64,000 nt of DNA from Candidatus Nanopelagicales bacterium (GCA_018401415.1 JAGYKV010000010.1:62001-126000); one strand, 5' to 3'. Counted from the stretch's first letter, positions 37,186 through 47,889 are shown. Numbers and translations: made by a program. The notes: a model not told the origin generated them from the letters alone.

Positions 37186-40100
37186 CTAAGGGGTGGGGAA
37201 AAGGACATTGAACAAATCGTGTAGCCATTCTAGAAGAGCGCCATCGCGGAGAGGCGGAGCACCAACTCCCCCGGGCTTGGGCACCAGAATTGTGCGGGTT
37301 GCCGGCTTAATGGTGGTGCGAGGGTACATGCGGTTTAATCGCATTGATTGAGACTCCGGAAGTTCCACCGGGTGAATGCGAATGGAATTGCCCGCCGAAA
37401 TGATCTCCTCGACACCATGTGACTTGGCCAGTACTCGGAATCGCGATACCGCAAGAAGAGTCTCGACTACCTCCGGCAAGCTCCCATAACGATCAATAAG
37501 TTCCTCGCTCACCTCACTGACAGCCGAGTCAGTGGTGGCATCTGCCAATCTCTTATACGCCTCGAGCCGTAAGCGCTCCTGGGGGACATAGGACTCGGGA
37601 ATATGTGCATTGATGGGTAACTCGACTCGAACATCGTTGGAATCCCGAACCGGTTCATTCTTGTATTCCGCGAGCGCCTCTCCCACCAGACGCAAGTAGA
37701 GGTCGAATCCGACATCGGCAATATGACCGCTTTGTTCCCCGCCCAGTAAATTGCCCGCACCCCGAATTTCCAGATCCTTCAGGGCAATGTGCATTCCTGA
37801 TCCGAGATCGGTGCGCTGTGCGATGGTCGCCAGGCGCTCATGCGCTGTCTCGGTCAGCGGCTTATTGGGGTCGTAGAGAAAATAGGAGTAGGCGCGCTCC
37901 CGGCCGCGTCCTACCCGGCCTCGCAATTGATGCATTTGCGAAAGTCCGAATTTATCTGCCCGGTCAACAATCAAAGTGTTCGCATTTGGAATATCGATAC
38001 CTGATTCAACAATTGTTGTGCATACGAGAACGTCAATCTCTTTCTCCCAGAATTGAATGATCACCTTTTCCAGCGCACCCTCAGACATTTGTCCGTGAGC
38101 CACAGCAATTCGAGCCTCTGGAATAAGTTCCCGAATTTTGTTAGCGACACGATTAATCGATTCCACCCGGTTGTGAATGAAGAAAACTTGACCATCACGT
38201 AGAAGCTCGCGGTGGATTGCCGCTGTGATTTGTTTTTCGTCATAGGGACCAACGAAGGTCAAAACCGGATGTCTCTCCTCGGGTGGCGTCTGAATTACCG
38301 ACATCTCACGGATCCCCGTCACTGCCATTTCCAGTGTTCGCGGGATAGGGGTTGCACTCATGGCGAGAACATCCACATTTGTCCGGATCGCCTTGAGATG
38401 TTCTTTGTGCTCAACCCCAAATCGCTGCTCTTCATCCACAATCACCAACCCAAGATCTTTGAATTTGACATTTGGCGTGAGCAGTCGGTGGGTACCAATA
38501 ACAACATCGACGGTGCCGTCCGCGAGTCCCTCGAGAGTTGCCTTCGACTCCGCTGCCGTGGAAAATCGGGACAGCGCCGCCACTTTTATGGGAAACGCCG
38601 AATATCGATCCGCAAAAGTTGACATGTGCTGCTGCACAAGCAGGGTAGTCGGCACCAGGACTGCAACTTGCTTTCCGTCCTGCACCGCCTTGAAAGCTGC
38701 GCGGATAGCAATCTCTGTCTTCCCGTAGCCGACATCACCGCAAATCAAACGATCCATGGGGACGGTTCGTTCCATGTCACGCTTCACTTCATCGATGGTG
38801 CTGAGCTGATCCGGGGTCTCTACATACACAAATGCATCTTCGAGTTCACTCTGCCACGGGGTATCGGGGCTAAATGAATAACCTTGAGCACTTTGGCGGG
38901 CGGCATAAAGGGCAATGAGTTCACCGGCTATCTGCTTCACCGCCTTGCGGGCCCTACCTTTTGCTTTCTGCCAATCAGCGCCGCCCAGTCTGTGAACGGT
39001 GGGCGCCTCACCGCCAACATAACGCGTAACCAGATCTAGTTGATCCATGGGGACAAAGAGGCGATCCGCCGGGTGACCACGCTTACTCGGGGCATATTCA
39101 ATGATCAAATACTCACGCTCCGCCCCGGCAGCAGTGCGGGTGATCATCTCGACATAGCGACCCACCCCGTGATGTTCATGCACAATAAAGTCACCCGCTG
39201 TGAGCGTGAGCGGATCAATACTGCCTCGACGCTTGCTCGGCATTTTCCGCATGTCTTTGGTCGCTGATTTTTGACCAACCATGTCTGCTTCTGAGAGGAC
39301 GCAAATATTTGACCGAGGGAGGATGAAACCTTGCTCGAGTGAACAGGGCACCAGATAAACCGTGTCACCATGTAGTTCCGCAGGCAGATATTCGCCAATG
39401 ATCACGCCTATATCGGCTCCACGGAGTTCTTCTGACATTCGCTCGAGGGGTCCTCTGCCCTGTGCCACCAGCACAATATTTTTTTGCTGTGTCAGCCACG
39501 ATCGAATATCGGAAATCAACTGTTCCGGTTTGCCACGGTAATTCCCAACCTGCTGGGAATCAACTGTGACTACATTCGATTGGCTGATGGTTTGATCGGT
39601 GGATAGCGGGGTCAGGTTCCACACTGAACCCGACTCCGATTGAATTCCCGTGATTACCGAATCAATCGTGGTGAACATGGAATCCGAAAAATCAATTGGC
39701 GCGGATCCTCCGACGGCTGCGCTGTGCCACCCCGCAGTGAGAAATTCTTCGGCGGTCTTGACCACATCGAATGCGCGAGCCCGAATTCTTTCCGGCTCCA
39801 CCAGAACAACGGAACTCTCCCGAGGAAGAAACTCATGCAGGGGCTTCATGTTTCCGGCCAGTACAGGGGACAGTGATTCCATTCCTTCGACCGGAATACC
39901 CAAGGCCAGCGATTCGCACATTGCCGCCACCTCGACGTGCTCTGCTCCCAGAGCACGGGCCTTTTCGCGAACGTCTTCGCTTAAAAGCAGCTCTCTCACC
40001 GGCGTTGCCCACAAACCATGTGGCGCAATCTCCAATGATCGTTGATCGGATACCGAGAAGTATCGAACTTCCTCAATATCATTTCCCCAGAATTCCAATC

Positions 40101-40714
40101 GAAGTGCATGTTCTTCCGTGGGAGGGAAAACATCTAGGATCCCGCCACGAACCGCTAATTGGCCTCGGCGCTCAACAAGATCGACGCGTTCATAACCGAA
40201 ACCAACGAGCTGTTCAACAATTGACGTCAACTCCCACGATTGCCCGGACTGCAGGTGTACCGGCTCAATATCGCCCATCTTCGCAACAATGGGTTGTAAG
40301 ACTGCACGGACAGATGAAATGACAATGGATACGGGAGCTGCAAAGTGATCTCCCTGCAACCGGGTGAACCAGTCTCCGCAGTACCGCCAGGCGAGCCCCG
40401 ACAGTGTCAAGGGATGGAGACAACCGCTCGTGCGGAAGTGTTTCCCAACTCGGGAAAACGGCGATCGTTGCCGGGTCAACGAATGCTCCCAAGGCAGAAG
40501 CGAGTTCATCTGCTCCCCTTCCGGTGGCCGTGACCACCAAAATTGGTTGCGAAGATTTCCTCGATTGAATTTCGGCAATGATCAACGAATACAAATTTGT
40601 GGGGGCGACAATGTCAGTCTCTGTGGAAAGTTGAGCGAAATGAGCAATCCTTTGGAAGGCCGGGTCATCTGACACCAGGTTCAACAAAGGGGAAAGGGCT
40701 TGCTGGTTGGTCAC
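37186..40714 (-). pseudogene. mfd: Transcription-repair coupling factor Mfd, frameshifted
   Basis: About 1176 residues in two frames. The first ~120 codons (from GTG 40714; GRGADELASALG, FPSWETLPHERLSP) end in frame one; the rest (UvrB-like, RNAP-interaction, helicase and C-terminal domains) is in frame two, with GDVGYGKTEIAIRA (Walker A), IVDEEQRFGV (DEEQ box) and LRGRVGRGRERAYSYF. One extra base in the CCC at 40352-40354 explains the break (VAG|DHFAAPVS). Mfd removes stalled RNA polymerase and recruits UvrA. Likely intact in the organism. Confidence 0.92.
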
Positions 40715-40716
40715 GC

Positions 40717-41535
40717 CTAACGGGTCTCCCTCAGTGCCTGCAATATGTACGGGTACCACTCCGCTCGTGATATCACGAGGTCCGTGACATAGGGCGGCAT
40801 ATGGTTGAAGGAAATGGGTTCACCTGACATATGTGACGCAATTAATCCGTAATGCTCAGCAACGTTATAGGGCGCAGCAACATCCCACTCAAAAAAACCA
40901 GTGTCGTGGAGATAAATATCAGCCCGACCACAAAGAACTTCATTGACCTTCGCACCAACCGATCCGACATCGACAATTTCGATCTTGTCATGCGGCACGT
41001 TTGCCTCAATCAAAATTTCACCTAACCGCGCGACCGTTTCTTTGAGAGTCTTGGGAGGGCGTGATCGAGAGGCAACAACTCGAATGGTCGAGTCAGTCCA
41101 CAGATCAGCGATTTCTTCAGTATCTAGAACACTTCGAGTGATTCCCTGAGCGGGGAGGTCAACTGTTCCCGCACTTAATTGCTGGTCTGTGGCATTCCAT
41201 AATGCAATGTGTACGGCAAAGTCTCGGCGATTTTGGCCGTATTCCCAAGTCCCATCAAGTGGATCGACAATCCAGACCCTGTTTGCACTCAATCGAAGAT
41301 CATTATCTTTTCCTTCTTCACTGAGAATTGCGTCTGCTGGACGGGCTGCACTTAATCTTTCCATGATGAGAAGGTGTGAAGCCCGGTCGGCCTGATCACG
41401 CAGAAGGTCACTCACCGTTCTGTCAATCGATTCAATCGGCCTATCTCTAAAGAAATCCTCGCGGAGGGCCAGCAATAGTTGCCCCGCTTCGCGAGCAATA
41501 GATCGTGATACTTCAGCATCCGATTGCGGTGACAT
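40717..41535 (-). CDS. Inositol-monophosphatase-family phosphatase (CysQ-like)
   Basis: 272 residues. Metal/substrate motifs LSEEGKD and WIVDPLDGTWEY, and later HDTGFFEWDVAAPYNVAEHYG, place it in the FIG/IMP superfamily near CysQ (3'-phosphoadenosine 5'-phosphate phosphatase). Inositol-phosphate hydrolysis cannot be excluded. GGAG before the ATG; 2 bp from the mfd start. Confidence 0.85.
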   Translation of the reverse strand: MSPQSDAEVSRSIAREAGQLLLALREDFFRDRPIESIDRTVSDLLRDQADRASHLLIMERLSAARPADAILSEEGKDNDLRLSANRVWIVDPLDGTWEYGQNRRDFAVHIALWNATDQQLSAGTVDLPAQGITRSVLDTEEIADLWTDSTIRVVASRSRPPKTLKETVARLGEILIEANVPHDKIEIVDVGSVGAKVNEVLCGRADIYLHDTGFFEWDVAAPYNVAEHYGLIASHMSGEPISFNHMPPYVTDLVISRAEWYPYILQALRETR

Positions 41536-41574
41536 GTTTACTCCGTAATGTGATCGTGTTTCGTTGAAGACAAC

Positions 41575-42153
41575 TTAACTATTGAAACGACTTTGCGCGA
41601 ATTCCAGACCGTGCATGATGAGCGCTTCCAGAGCATCGACACCGTGATCGATGATCGAGGGGAGATCCTTGCGTTCCGTCGAGTTAAATGGTGATAAAAC
41701 GAAATCCGCTGGATCCTGGCGACCGGGTGGCCGTCCCACTCCCATTCTTTCCCGATAGAAGTCACCGGTTCCAATTGATTTGCGAATACTCCTTAGTCCG
41801 TTGTGACCATTATCTCCCCCACCAAATTTCAGCCGTATGGTGGAAAAATCGATATCGAGTTCATCGTGAACAACCACGAGGTTTTCGGGATCAACACTAT
41901 AAAAATCCATGAGAGCTTTCACCGGGCCGCCACTCTCATTCATGAAGGACAGTGGACACGCCAAAACCACTTTTTCCATTGCCCCTGGATTACCCACATG
42001 AGTTTCACAACCCACAGCCAGTGCACGCTTGTGTCGGGATAAAGTCGAACGGCTTCTTTGAGCAAAAGCTTCCACAACCATCGCACCAATATTGTGGCGC
42101 GTGGTGGCATATGCGGGACCAGGATTGCCCAGCCCCGCAACAAGCCAAGTCAA
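41575..42153 (-). CDS. pth: Peptidyl-tRNA hydrolase
   Basis: 192 residues. Releases peptide from prematurely dissociated peptidyl-tRNA. Active-site features: GLGNPGPAYATTRHNIG (His ~20), PLSFMNESGGPV, VVHDELDID (Asp), and GGGDNGHNGLRSI. Starts directly after the rplY stop. Confidence 0.94.
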   Translation of the reverse strand: MTWLVAGLGNPGPAYATTRHNIGAMVVEAFAQRSRSTLSRHKRALAVGCETHVGNPGAMEKVVLACPLSFMNESGGPVKALMDFYSVDPENLVVVHDELDIDFSTIRLKFGGGDNGHNGLRSIRKSIGTGDFYRERMGVGRPPGRQDPADFVLSPFNSTERKDLPSIIDHGVDALEALIMHGLEFAQSRFNS

Positions 42154-42732
42154 TTACTCTGCGGCAGGTTCTGCAGCGGCCGGCTCCGCAATTGTTGCTG
42201 CCTCGGATGCGGCCTCAGAAGCAGCGTCTTCCGCTGCTCCGGATGCAGCACCTGAAGCTGCCATCTCAAGAGCCTTCGCCCTGGCGCCCTCTACCGCGTG
42301 ACCGACCGCATCAAGTGGCAATTCACCGCTTGCAACGGACTCTTCAAATGCCTGCATAACCATTGCAGTATCAAGGCCCGCTTCTACGGCTGCAATGTGC
42401 ACCTGAGCAACGGCATCCGCGTAGTCGCTGCGTAGAGCAGCTTCCTTCTTGGTGATCACAATGAGGTCGACGTGCTCCAGATCCAATCGGACTGGATCAC
42501 GTTGAATATCTCGTGGCTTGGTGAGGTAGGTCTGGCCATCGAAGTCAATGTTGAGCACAACCCTCGGCTTGCGCAGAGCAAGATTCAGTTCATGCGTTGG
42601 TAGCGTGACGTGAATCAATTTGGTATCCGTGCCGTACAACACGGCGGGAATCTGACCTGCACGACGAACACGGCGGGCAGCGCCCTTGCCGAACTCGGAG
42701 CGAGGGGAAGCGGTGAGGTTGACATTAGTCAC
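42154..42732 (-). CDS. rplY: 50S ribosomal protein L25/Ctc
   Basis: 192 residues. The L25 domain binds 5S rRNA (RRVRRAGQIPAVLYG), followed by the TL5/Ctc C-terminal domain and a low-complexity Ala/Glu tail of ~30 residues (AEDAASEAASEAA). GTG 42732 has AAGGAG upstream. Coupled to pth. Confidence 0.94.
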   Translation of the reverse strand: MTNVNLTASPRSEFGKGAARRVRRAGQIPAVLYGTDTKLIHVTLPTHELNLALRKPRVVLNIDFDGQTYLTKPRDIQRDPVRLDLEHVDLIVITKKEAALRSDYADAVAQVHIAAVEAGLDTAMVMQAFEESVASGELPLDAVGHAVEGARAKALEMAASGAASGAAEDAASEAASEAATIAEPAAAEPAAE

Positions 42733-42872
42733 TGTGTATCTCCTTGTGGACTGCATTGGCTCATGAAGAGCGCGAGGCTGCACCGAGGAGAGGGGACCAC
42801 AACCCTGTCGATAACGGTGTCACAGAACACCCTCGCCGAGGAACATCAGAAGTGTAGCCGAGTGGGAATTGT

Positions 42873-43874
42873 CTAGTGCGAGGAGGCCGACTGACCCAGG
42901 TCATCGTCCTCGAACATTTTGGTGACGGATCCATCCGTGAAGACTTCATTTACGGCTGTGGCGAGGAGCGGTGCTATGGAAAGCACGGTGAGTTTTTCGA
43001 ATCGATGGTCCTCTGCGATGGGCAGAGTGTCAGTGACGATTACTTCACTGATGCCGGAATTTTGGAGTCTTTCACGTGCGGGATCACTCAGAATTCCGTG
43101 CGTGGCCGCGACAATCACTTCGGATGCACCATTTTCAAAGAGAGTTTCAGCTGCTTTGACAATGGTGCCGCCGGTGTCAATCATGTCGTCGACGACCACG
43201 CAGATACGGTCGCGGACGTCGCCAACGACTTCGAGGACACGAACCTGGTTGGGGATATCCGGATCGCGGCGTTTGTGGATAATGGCAAGTGGGGCACCCA
43301 GGACATCGGTCCACCGCTCAGCAACTCGAACTCGGCCGGCATCCGGCGAGACCACCGTGATTTTGGAGCGGTCCACTCGGCGGGCCACGTGGCCGGCAAG
43401 AAGGGGTAAAGCAAAAAGATGATCTACCGGGCCATCGAAAAATCCTTGAATCTGTGAGGTATGCAAGTCCACCGTCATGAGACGATCGGCGCCAGCAGTC
43501 TTAAAAAGATCGGCCATCAATCGGGCAGATATTGGCTCTCGTCCCCGATGTTTTTTATCCTGACGTGCGTAACCATAAAAAGGAACGATCACGGTGATCC
43601 GCTTGGCGGAAGCTCGCTTTAGAGCATCGATCATGATCAATTGCTCCATGATCCACTTATTAATAGGTGTTGTGTGGCTCTGCAGTACAAATGCGTCTCC
43701 CCCGCGCACCGATTCACGGAACCGCACAAAGATCTCGCCATTTGCAAAGTCATGTGCCGTGACCGGAGTGAGATCGATTCCCAGGTGTTCCGCAACCGCG
43801 TCCGCGAGTTCGGGGTGTGATCTCCCTGCCAACAATAGGAGATGTTTCTGGGTTGGGACTGACTTCTCGGCCAC
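42873..43874 (-). CDS. prs: Ribose-phosphate pyrophosphokinase
   Basis: 333 residues. Makes PRPP from ribose 5-phosphate and ATP. The flexible loop is YARQDKKHRGREPISARLMADL, the PRPP-binding loop is VVDDMIDTGGTIVKA, and the N-terminus FANGEIFVRFRES is typical of class I. Start GTG with GGTGGAG upstream. 39 bp downstream of glmU. Confidence 0.94.
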   Translation of the reverse strand: MAEKSVPTQKHLLLLAGRSHPELADAVAEHLGIDLTPVTAHDFANGEIFVRFRESVRGGDAFVLQSHTTPINKWIMEQLIMIDALKRASAKRITVIVPFYGYARQDKKHRGREPISARLMADLFKTAGADRLMTVDLHTSQIQGFFDGPVDHLFALPLLAGHVARRVDRSKITVVSPDAGRVRVAERWTDVLGAPLAIIHKRRDPDIPNQVRVLEVVGDVRDRICVVVDDMIDTGGTIVKAAETLFENGASEVIVAATHGILSDPARERLQNSGISEVIVTDTLPIAEDHRFEKLTVLSIAPLLATAVNEVFTDGSVTKMFEDDDLGQSASSH

Positions 43875-43912
43875 TTACTCCACCTTCGCTAGTGATTCAC
43901 TTTCGTGCGGAT

Positions 43913-45406
43913 TTACTCGTTCTGATCGATGTCAGGTGGGGAAGCCTCGGAGGAAACTGTGTCAGATGCCGCGCCTGCGCTAGCGCCCGCCCTCTCCGCG
44001 GCTTCTGCCGAGAATGTGCCAGGACGTTTGCGCGGAACCCAGCCGTCGATATTGCGTTGACTTGCTCGTCCAACGGCCATGGCCCCCGGTGGGACGTTGT
44101 CGGTGATGACAGAACCTGCTGCTGTGTAAGCGCCATCGCCGATTGTGACCGGTGCCACCAGCATGTTGTCTGACCCAATGCGAACGCCGGATCCCACTTC
44201 GGTTCGATGTTTGGTCACGCCGTCGTAGTTCACGAATACCGTTCCAGCACCAATATTTGTGTGGTCGCCAATGTGGGCATCGCCGACATATGACAGGTGA
44301 GGAACCTTGGATCCGGTACCCAGTTGGGAGTTCTTTATCTCAACGAATGCACCCGCTTTGCCTTCAGCGCCAATTTCAGTCCCCGCACGTAAATATGTAA
44401 ATGGTCCAACCGAAGCTTCGGATCCAATGACCGCGAGTTCGCCCCATGTGTGCCGAATGACCGCATTCGCACCCACCTCGCATGAGATAAGGGTGGTTCC
44501 TGGACCAACCTCAGCACCCATCTCAATGGAAGTGGGACCGCGGAGCACCGTTTGGGGTAACAGGGTGACATCGGAGGCTATGTCCACGTCCACGTCTATC
44601 CACGTGGATGCTGGATCTACGATCGTGACACCTGCTCGCATGTGAGTTTCATTGATTCGATCCCGCATGATCCCACCTGCTTGAGCGAGTTGCACCCGGT
44701 CATTTATTCCTAGAATGTCGGTGGAGTCAGGTGCAATGACGCCAGTAATCGTTCCACCTGCTGAGTGAATGAGCCCAATGACGTCAGTCAAGTACTCCTC
44801 ACCTTGAGCATTGTGTGAATTAATCTGGTCAATGGACTCAATGATGGAAGCAGCAGAAAATGCATACATACCTGAATTGATTTCGTGGATCAGTTTCTGT
44901 TCAGGTGTTGCATCTTTCTCTTCAATGATTCCCACCACTTCTGAGCCACGACGAATAATTCGGCCGTAACCGAATGGGTCGGAGAGTTCGGCTGTCAAAA
45001 TTGTGGCTTGCGCGGAATCACTTTCGTGTGAGGCCAACATAAGTTGCAAGGTTTCACCCGTGAGTAGCGGTGTATCACCCGTCAAAACGACCACGGGACC
45101 CTGAGATAGTGAAACACCTGCACTGCCCAATGCACCCAAGGCAATACGCACCGCGTGTCCGGTGCCATTTCGTTCAGTTTGTTCAACAGTGGTCACCCAC
45201 GGCGCCACCTCCTCGAGGTGCGCGGTGACTTCCGGGGCGCCGTGCCCGACAACAACCACCAAGTGTTCGGGCTCCGTTGTTGCCGCAGCCTCAACAACAT
45301 GATTGATCACACTGCGACCGGCAATATTGTGGAGGACCTTGGGTGTGCTGGATTTCATTCGGGTGCCCTCGCCTGCCGCAAGGATGATGACTACCGAGGG
45401 TCGCAC
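43913..45406 (-). CDS. glmU: Bifunctional GlmU (UDP-GlcNAc synthesis)
   Basis: 497 residues. The N-terminal uridylyltransferase has LAAGEGTRMKSSTPKVLH; the C-terminal left-handed beta-helix acetyltransferase (~250-460) has AFVEIKNSQLG, HLSYVGDAHIGDHTNIGAG and the NYDG motif. A disordered Ala/Ser/Glu tail ends the protein. Leaderless GTG start. Supplies UDP-GlcNAc for cell wall and mycothiol. Confidence 0.94.
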   Translation of the reverse strand: MRPSVVIILAAGEGTRMKSSTPKVLHNIAGRSVINHVVEAAATTEPEHLVVVVGHGAPEVTAHLEEVAPWVTTVEQTERNGTGHAVRIALGALGSAGVSLSQGPVVVLTGDTPLLTGETLQLMLASHESDSAQATILTAELSDPFGYGRIIRRGSEVVGIIEEKDATPEQKLIHEINSGMYAFSAASIIESIDQINSHNAQGEEYLTDVIGLIHSAGGTITGVIAPDSTDILGINDRVQLAQAGGIMRDRINETHMRAGVTIVDPASTWIDVDVDIASDVTLLPQTVLRGPTSIEMGAEVGPGTTLISCEVGANAVIRHTWGELAVIGSEASVGPFTYLRAGTEIGAEGKAGAFVEIKNSQLGTGSKVPHLSYVGDAHIGDHTNIGAGTVFVNYDGVTKHRTEVGSGVRIGSDNMLVAPVTIGDGAYTAAGSVITDNVPPGAMAVGRASQRNIDGWVPRKRPGTFSAEAAERAGASAGAASDTVSSEASPPDIDQNE

Positions 45407-45412
45407 AGCGTC

Positions 45413-45418
45413 AGCCTA
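45413..45418 (-). promoter_or_regulatory. -10 box of leaderless glmU
   Basis: TAGGCT on the minus strand, 6 nt before the GTG. Confidence 0.5.
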
Positions 45419-45458
45419 GTTTGCTCACCATGAATAACGGGGCTGGACTAGAAAAAAG

Positions 45459-45529
45459 CTCCCGGGGGAGGGATCGAACCTCCGTTGACGGATTCAAAGT
45501 CCGCTGTCCTGCCGCTAGACGACCCGGGA
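45459..45529 (-). tRNA. tRNA-Gln (TTG), island left boundary copy
   Basis: 71 nt. Acceptor TCCCGGG/CCCGGGA, anticodon loop CTTTGAA (anticodon TTG), T arm GGAGG-TTCGATC-CCTCC. The 73 bp from 45458 to 45530 are identical to 50311-50383, the second tRNA-Gln. Together they bracket the accessory island. Confidence 0.92.
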
Positions 45530-45545
45530 TGGGGCTCTGCGCCGC

Positions 45546-46034
45546 CCTGAGTCTAGGGAGGTATCCATGGAGGCCTGGAGGAGCATTTACCTGCTGCCCC
45601 ATCCAGATCCATTTGCGAGAGCGCTCCCCATGAGGTGCGGCCTGCGTAATGATTGCGTCAAGGAGGCAGTTAAGGGATGCGGCGAAGGCGGCTTCGTTGT
45701 CGGATTCGATGTCTTCGGTGCTGCGTAAGAGCACTGCGAGATCAGGGTCACCTGCGAGAGATATCCGTTTAAGTCGGTCATTCAAATGATTCGGCTGGCC
45801 AGCGAAGTCGAACACGGTGGCCCCGACAACAAATGACTCCAACTGTCGGTAGGCGCGAGCCAGCATCGGACCTTCAATTCCCAGAGCCCGTAAGGCCTGC
45901 AATGCGCGCGTGGTGACCGAACTGGTGACCGGGGCTGATACGGGCTGCCGACGCGACGGTGATCCATATCCGTACATATCTGCTCTGCAGGCGATCGCGG
46001 CGACGGTGTGATCCGCAACAGCGGGCTCAAGGAG
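45546..46034 (-). pseudogene. TetR-family regulator, C-terminal fragment
   Basis: The minus frame reads ...AIACRADMYGYGSPSRR... then LQALRALGIEGPMLARAYRQL and ESFVVGATVFDFAGQPNHLN, a TetR C-terminal ligand domain. The DNA-binding HTH is missing: an in-frame stop lies at 46035-46037 where island sequence begins. No proper stop appears before the frame runs into the tRNA-Gln. It looks broken at both ends. Confidence 0.65.
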
Positions 46035-46120
46035 CTATATGCAGATGACTGGGCCGCATCCGACTCAGCCAGCACGCGGACCTCGCGAAGGGGATACGCA
46101 CATGATCGAGACCACTCGCC

Positions 46121-46247
46121 GCCGGTCGCGGCGCTTACCTGGTGCGGTAGTTTTCTTCGCCTACTTAATGATGGTTGGGTGTTCACTAAGTGATACGCAG
46201 ATTCCTTCCCTAATGGTTTGTAGCGGTGTATCGTTCCGGTAACTACT
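46121..46247 (+). repeat. 127-bp upstream repeat, copy A
   Basis: Matches 48338-48464 essentially base for base. Both copies end shortly before a precursor-peptide start, so the repeat probably carries the promoter of the precursor genes. The last bases before each ATG differ (GTGGAGG here, TTAGGG in copy B). Confidence 0.85.
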
Positions 46248-46264
46248 TAACATGTGGAGGATGT

Positions 46265-46468
46265 ATGGATGCTCAAAGTTTTTTAGCAGCTCTTACCCCG
46301 GCGGTGACTGATGCGGATGCGCGGGAACGTTTCCTTGCCGACCCCAAAGCAGTACTGGCAGCTGCGGGTCTGGATCTACCGGAGTGGTTCACGGTGACTG
46401 CACGTGAAGGTGATGCAGCTGAACTGATCATCACCGTGCCGGCCTACGCGACCCTGATGCTGACCTGA
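46265..46468 (+). pseudogene. NHLP-type RiPP precursor, copy 1 (broken)
   Basis: Starts MDAQSFLAALTPAVTDADAR with GGAGG upstream. The first ~59 residues equal copy 3 in protein; the five DNA differences are all silent. After ITVP one base is missing relative to copy 3, so the frame ends ...AYATLMLT at 46468 and the GG site and core are lost. The 3' end is replaced by the IS3 remnant. NHLP leaders (nitrile-hydratase-like leader peptides) guide RiPP maturation enzymes. Confidence 0.82.
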
Positions 46469-46478
46469 GGGCCAACCT

Positions 46479-46676
46479 ATGGTCGAGGTGTGTAAGCATC
46501 TCGAGGTCACTGAGCAGACGTATTACCGGTGGCGTAACCAGTACGGGGGGATGAAGGCTGATGATGCGAAACGGTTGAAAGAGCTTGAGCGTGAGAATCA
46601 GCGGCTTAAACGGATCGTGGCGGATCAGGCTTTAGATATTGACATGCTCAAGGAAGTGAACCGGGGAAATTTCTAA
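46479..46676 (+). pseudogene. IS3 OrfA, N-terminally truncated
   Basis: Reads VEVCKHLEVTEQTYYRWRNQ then LKELERENQRLKRIVADQAL, ending ...LKEVNRGNF. This is the end of the HTH plus the leucine-zipper part of an IS3 OrfA. The N-terminal HTH half is missing. Confidence 0.8.
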
Positions 46677-47543
46677 GCCCGACTCGGCGTCGGGCTGCAG
46701 TGAACCTCGTGGTCGGCATGTTTCCCGGTTTCCCAGCGCCGGGTATGCCGACTTCTTGAGCAACCTCGCTCCACGCAACGCCTGTGTCCTACGGTTCCTT
46801 CAGATTTCGAGCAAGCCCTGCGGGCACGGTTGCGTGAACTGGCCAAAGCGCGTCCTCGGTTTGGGTATCGCCGGTTGCATGCTTTGCTGAACAGGGAAGG
46901 TTTCCGGGTGAATCACAAGCGCGTGCAACGCTTATGCCGCGATGAGGGCCTGCGGGTGAGGGTGAAGAAACGTAAACGTGCACGCCTAGGGCAATCCACG
47001 AACCCGCAGGACAGGCTGAGCGCTGCGCGCCCGAATCATGTGTGGGCTCTGGACTTCCAGTTCGATCAAACCAGTGACTGCCGGGTGTTGAAGTATCTCA
47101 ACATCACTGATGAGTTCAGCAAAGAAGCACTCGCTATTGAAGTGGAAAGGTCCATGAGTGGGGATGACATTGTCACGATCTTGGAAAGACTGATCAATGT
47201 TCATGGGGCGCCAGAGTTCGTGCGGATGGATAACGGCACTGAAATGACAAGTAATACCGTTGCCGATTGGTGTCGATTCAGCCCCTCGAACATCAGCTTC
47301 ATCGACCCCGGATCACCCTGGCAGAACGCGTACGTGGAGTCCTTCAACGGCAAACTGCGTGACGAGCTCCTGGGAATCGAAATATTCACCACCCTGCTCG
47401 AAGCAAAAATCATGGCCGAGGACTACCGCCAGGACTACAATCAGAACAGGCCCCACTCATCACTGGGATACATGACACCACACGAATTCAAGCAAAACTG
47501 GCACCACAACAACCAAGGACTAACAACCGTTCTGGCACATTAA
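46676..47543 (+). pseudogene. IS3 OrfB transposase, frameshifted near its start
   Basis: The frame SPTRRRAAVNLVVGMFP ends; the next frame resumes VSQRRVCRLLEQPRSTQR and continues through PRFGYRRLHALLNREG and the DDE core (ALDFQF..., VRMDNGTEM, then NAYVESFNGKLRDELL). One extra base in CCCGG at 46724-46728 explains the shift. DDE residues are present, but translation would depend on frameshifting or an internal start at 46830. Confidence 0.8.
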
Positions 47544-47557
47544 TCGGGGGCAGGTCA

Positions 47558-47791
47558 CCGGCTGTGACGGATGCGGATGCGCGGGAACGTTTCCTTGCCG
47601 ACCCCAAAGCGGTACTAGCAGCTGCGGGTCTGGATCTACCGGAGTGGTTCACGGTGACTGCACGTGAAGGTGATGCGGCTGAACTGATCATCACCGTGCC
47701 CGGCCTACGCGACCCTGACGGTGACCTCAGCGACGACGTTCTCGATGGCGTTGCTGGTGGGTATTCGCGGACGATGGCGGGGTGTGGGTAA
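47558..47791 (+). pseudogene. NHLP-type RiPP precursor, copy 2 (lost its start)
   Basis: Begins mid-leader at PAVTDADARER directly after the IS right end; the first ~10 codons are gone. The leader matches copy 3 almost exactly up to ITVP and ends LSDDVLDGVAGG. The core then reads YSRTMAGCG and a TAA stop; reading on gives GDWAGW and TAG, so the core frame is 16 codons with an internal stop. The core shares no sequence with copy 3. Confidence 0.8.
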
Positions 47792-47889
47792 GGAGATTGG
47801 GCAGGGTGGTAGTTGGTAGGTGAGTGGGCGTGGTTGACTAACCCACCCGCAGTGGTGGTGTGCGGTGTGAGCGTGCGTGGGCGGGAGGC

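Larger units (their letters stand above)
46461..47557 (+). mobile_element. IS3-family insertion sequence, 5'-truncated
   Basis: Contains orfA and orfB in the usual overlapping layout. The right end reads GGGGGCAGGTCA (ends at 47557). At the left, only TGACCTG matches the terminal repeat, and the first ~30 codons expected of orfA are absent. The element fuses precursor copy 1 to the middle of copy 2's leader, consistent with insertion followed by an adjacent deletion. Probably not able to move. Confidence 0.8.

Noticed and set aside
36548-37228. Longer start for the SurA_N lipoprotein overlapping mfd
   Set aside because: The extra N-terminal residues precede the signal peptide and overlap the mfd end; GTG 37171 with GGAG fits better.
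45411-45977. Complete TetR regulator at the island's left end
   Set aside because: No HTH domain is encoded and the frame reads through tRNA-Gln, so it is a fragment.
46479-47543. IS3 transposase as an intact, active element
   Set aside because: OrfA lacks its N-terminus, orfB is frameshifted, and the left terminal repeat is missing beyond seven bases.
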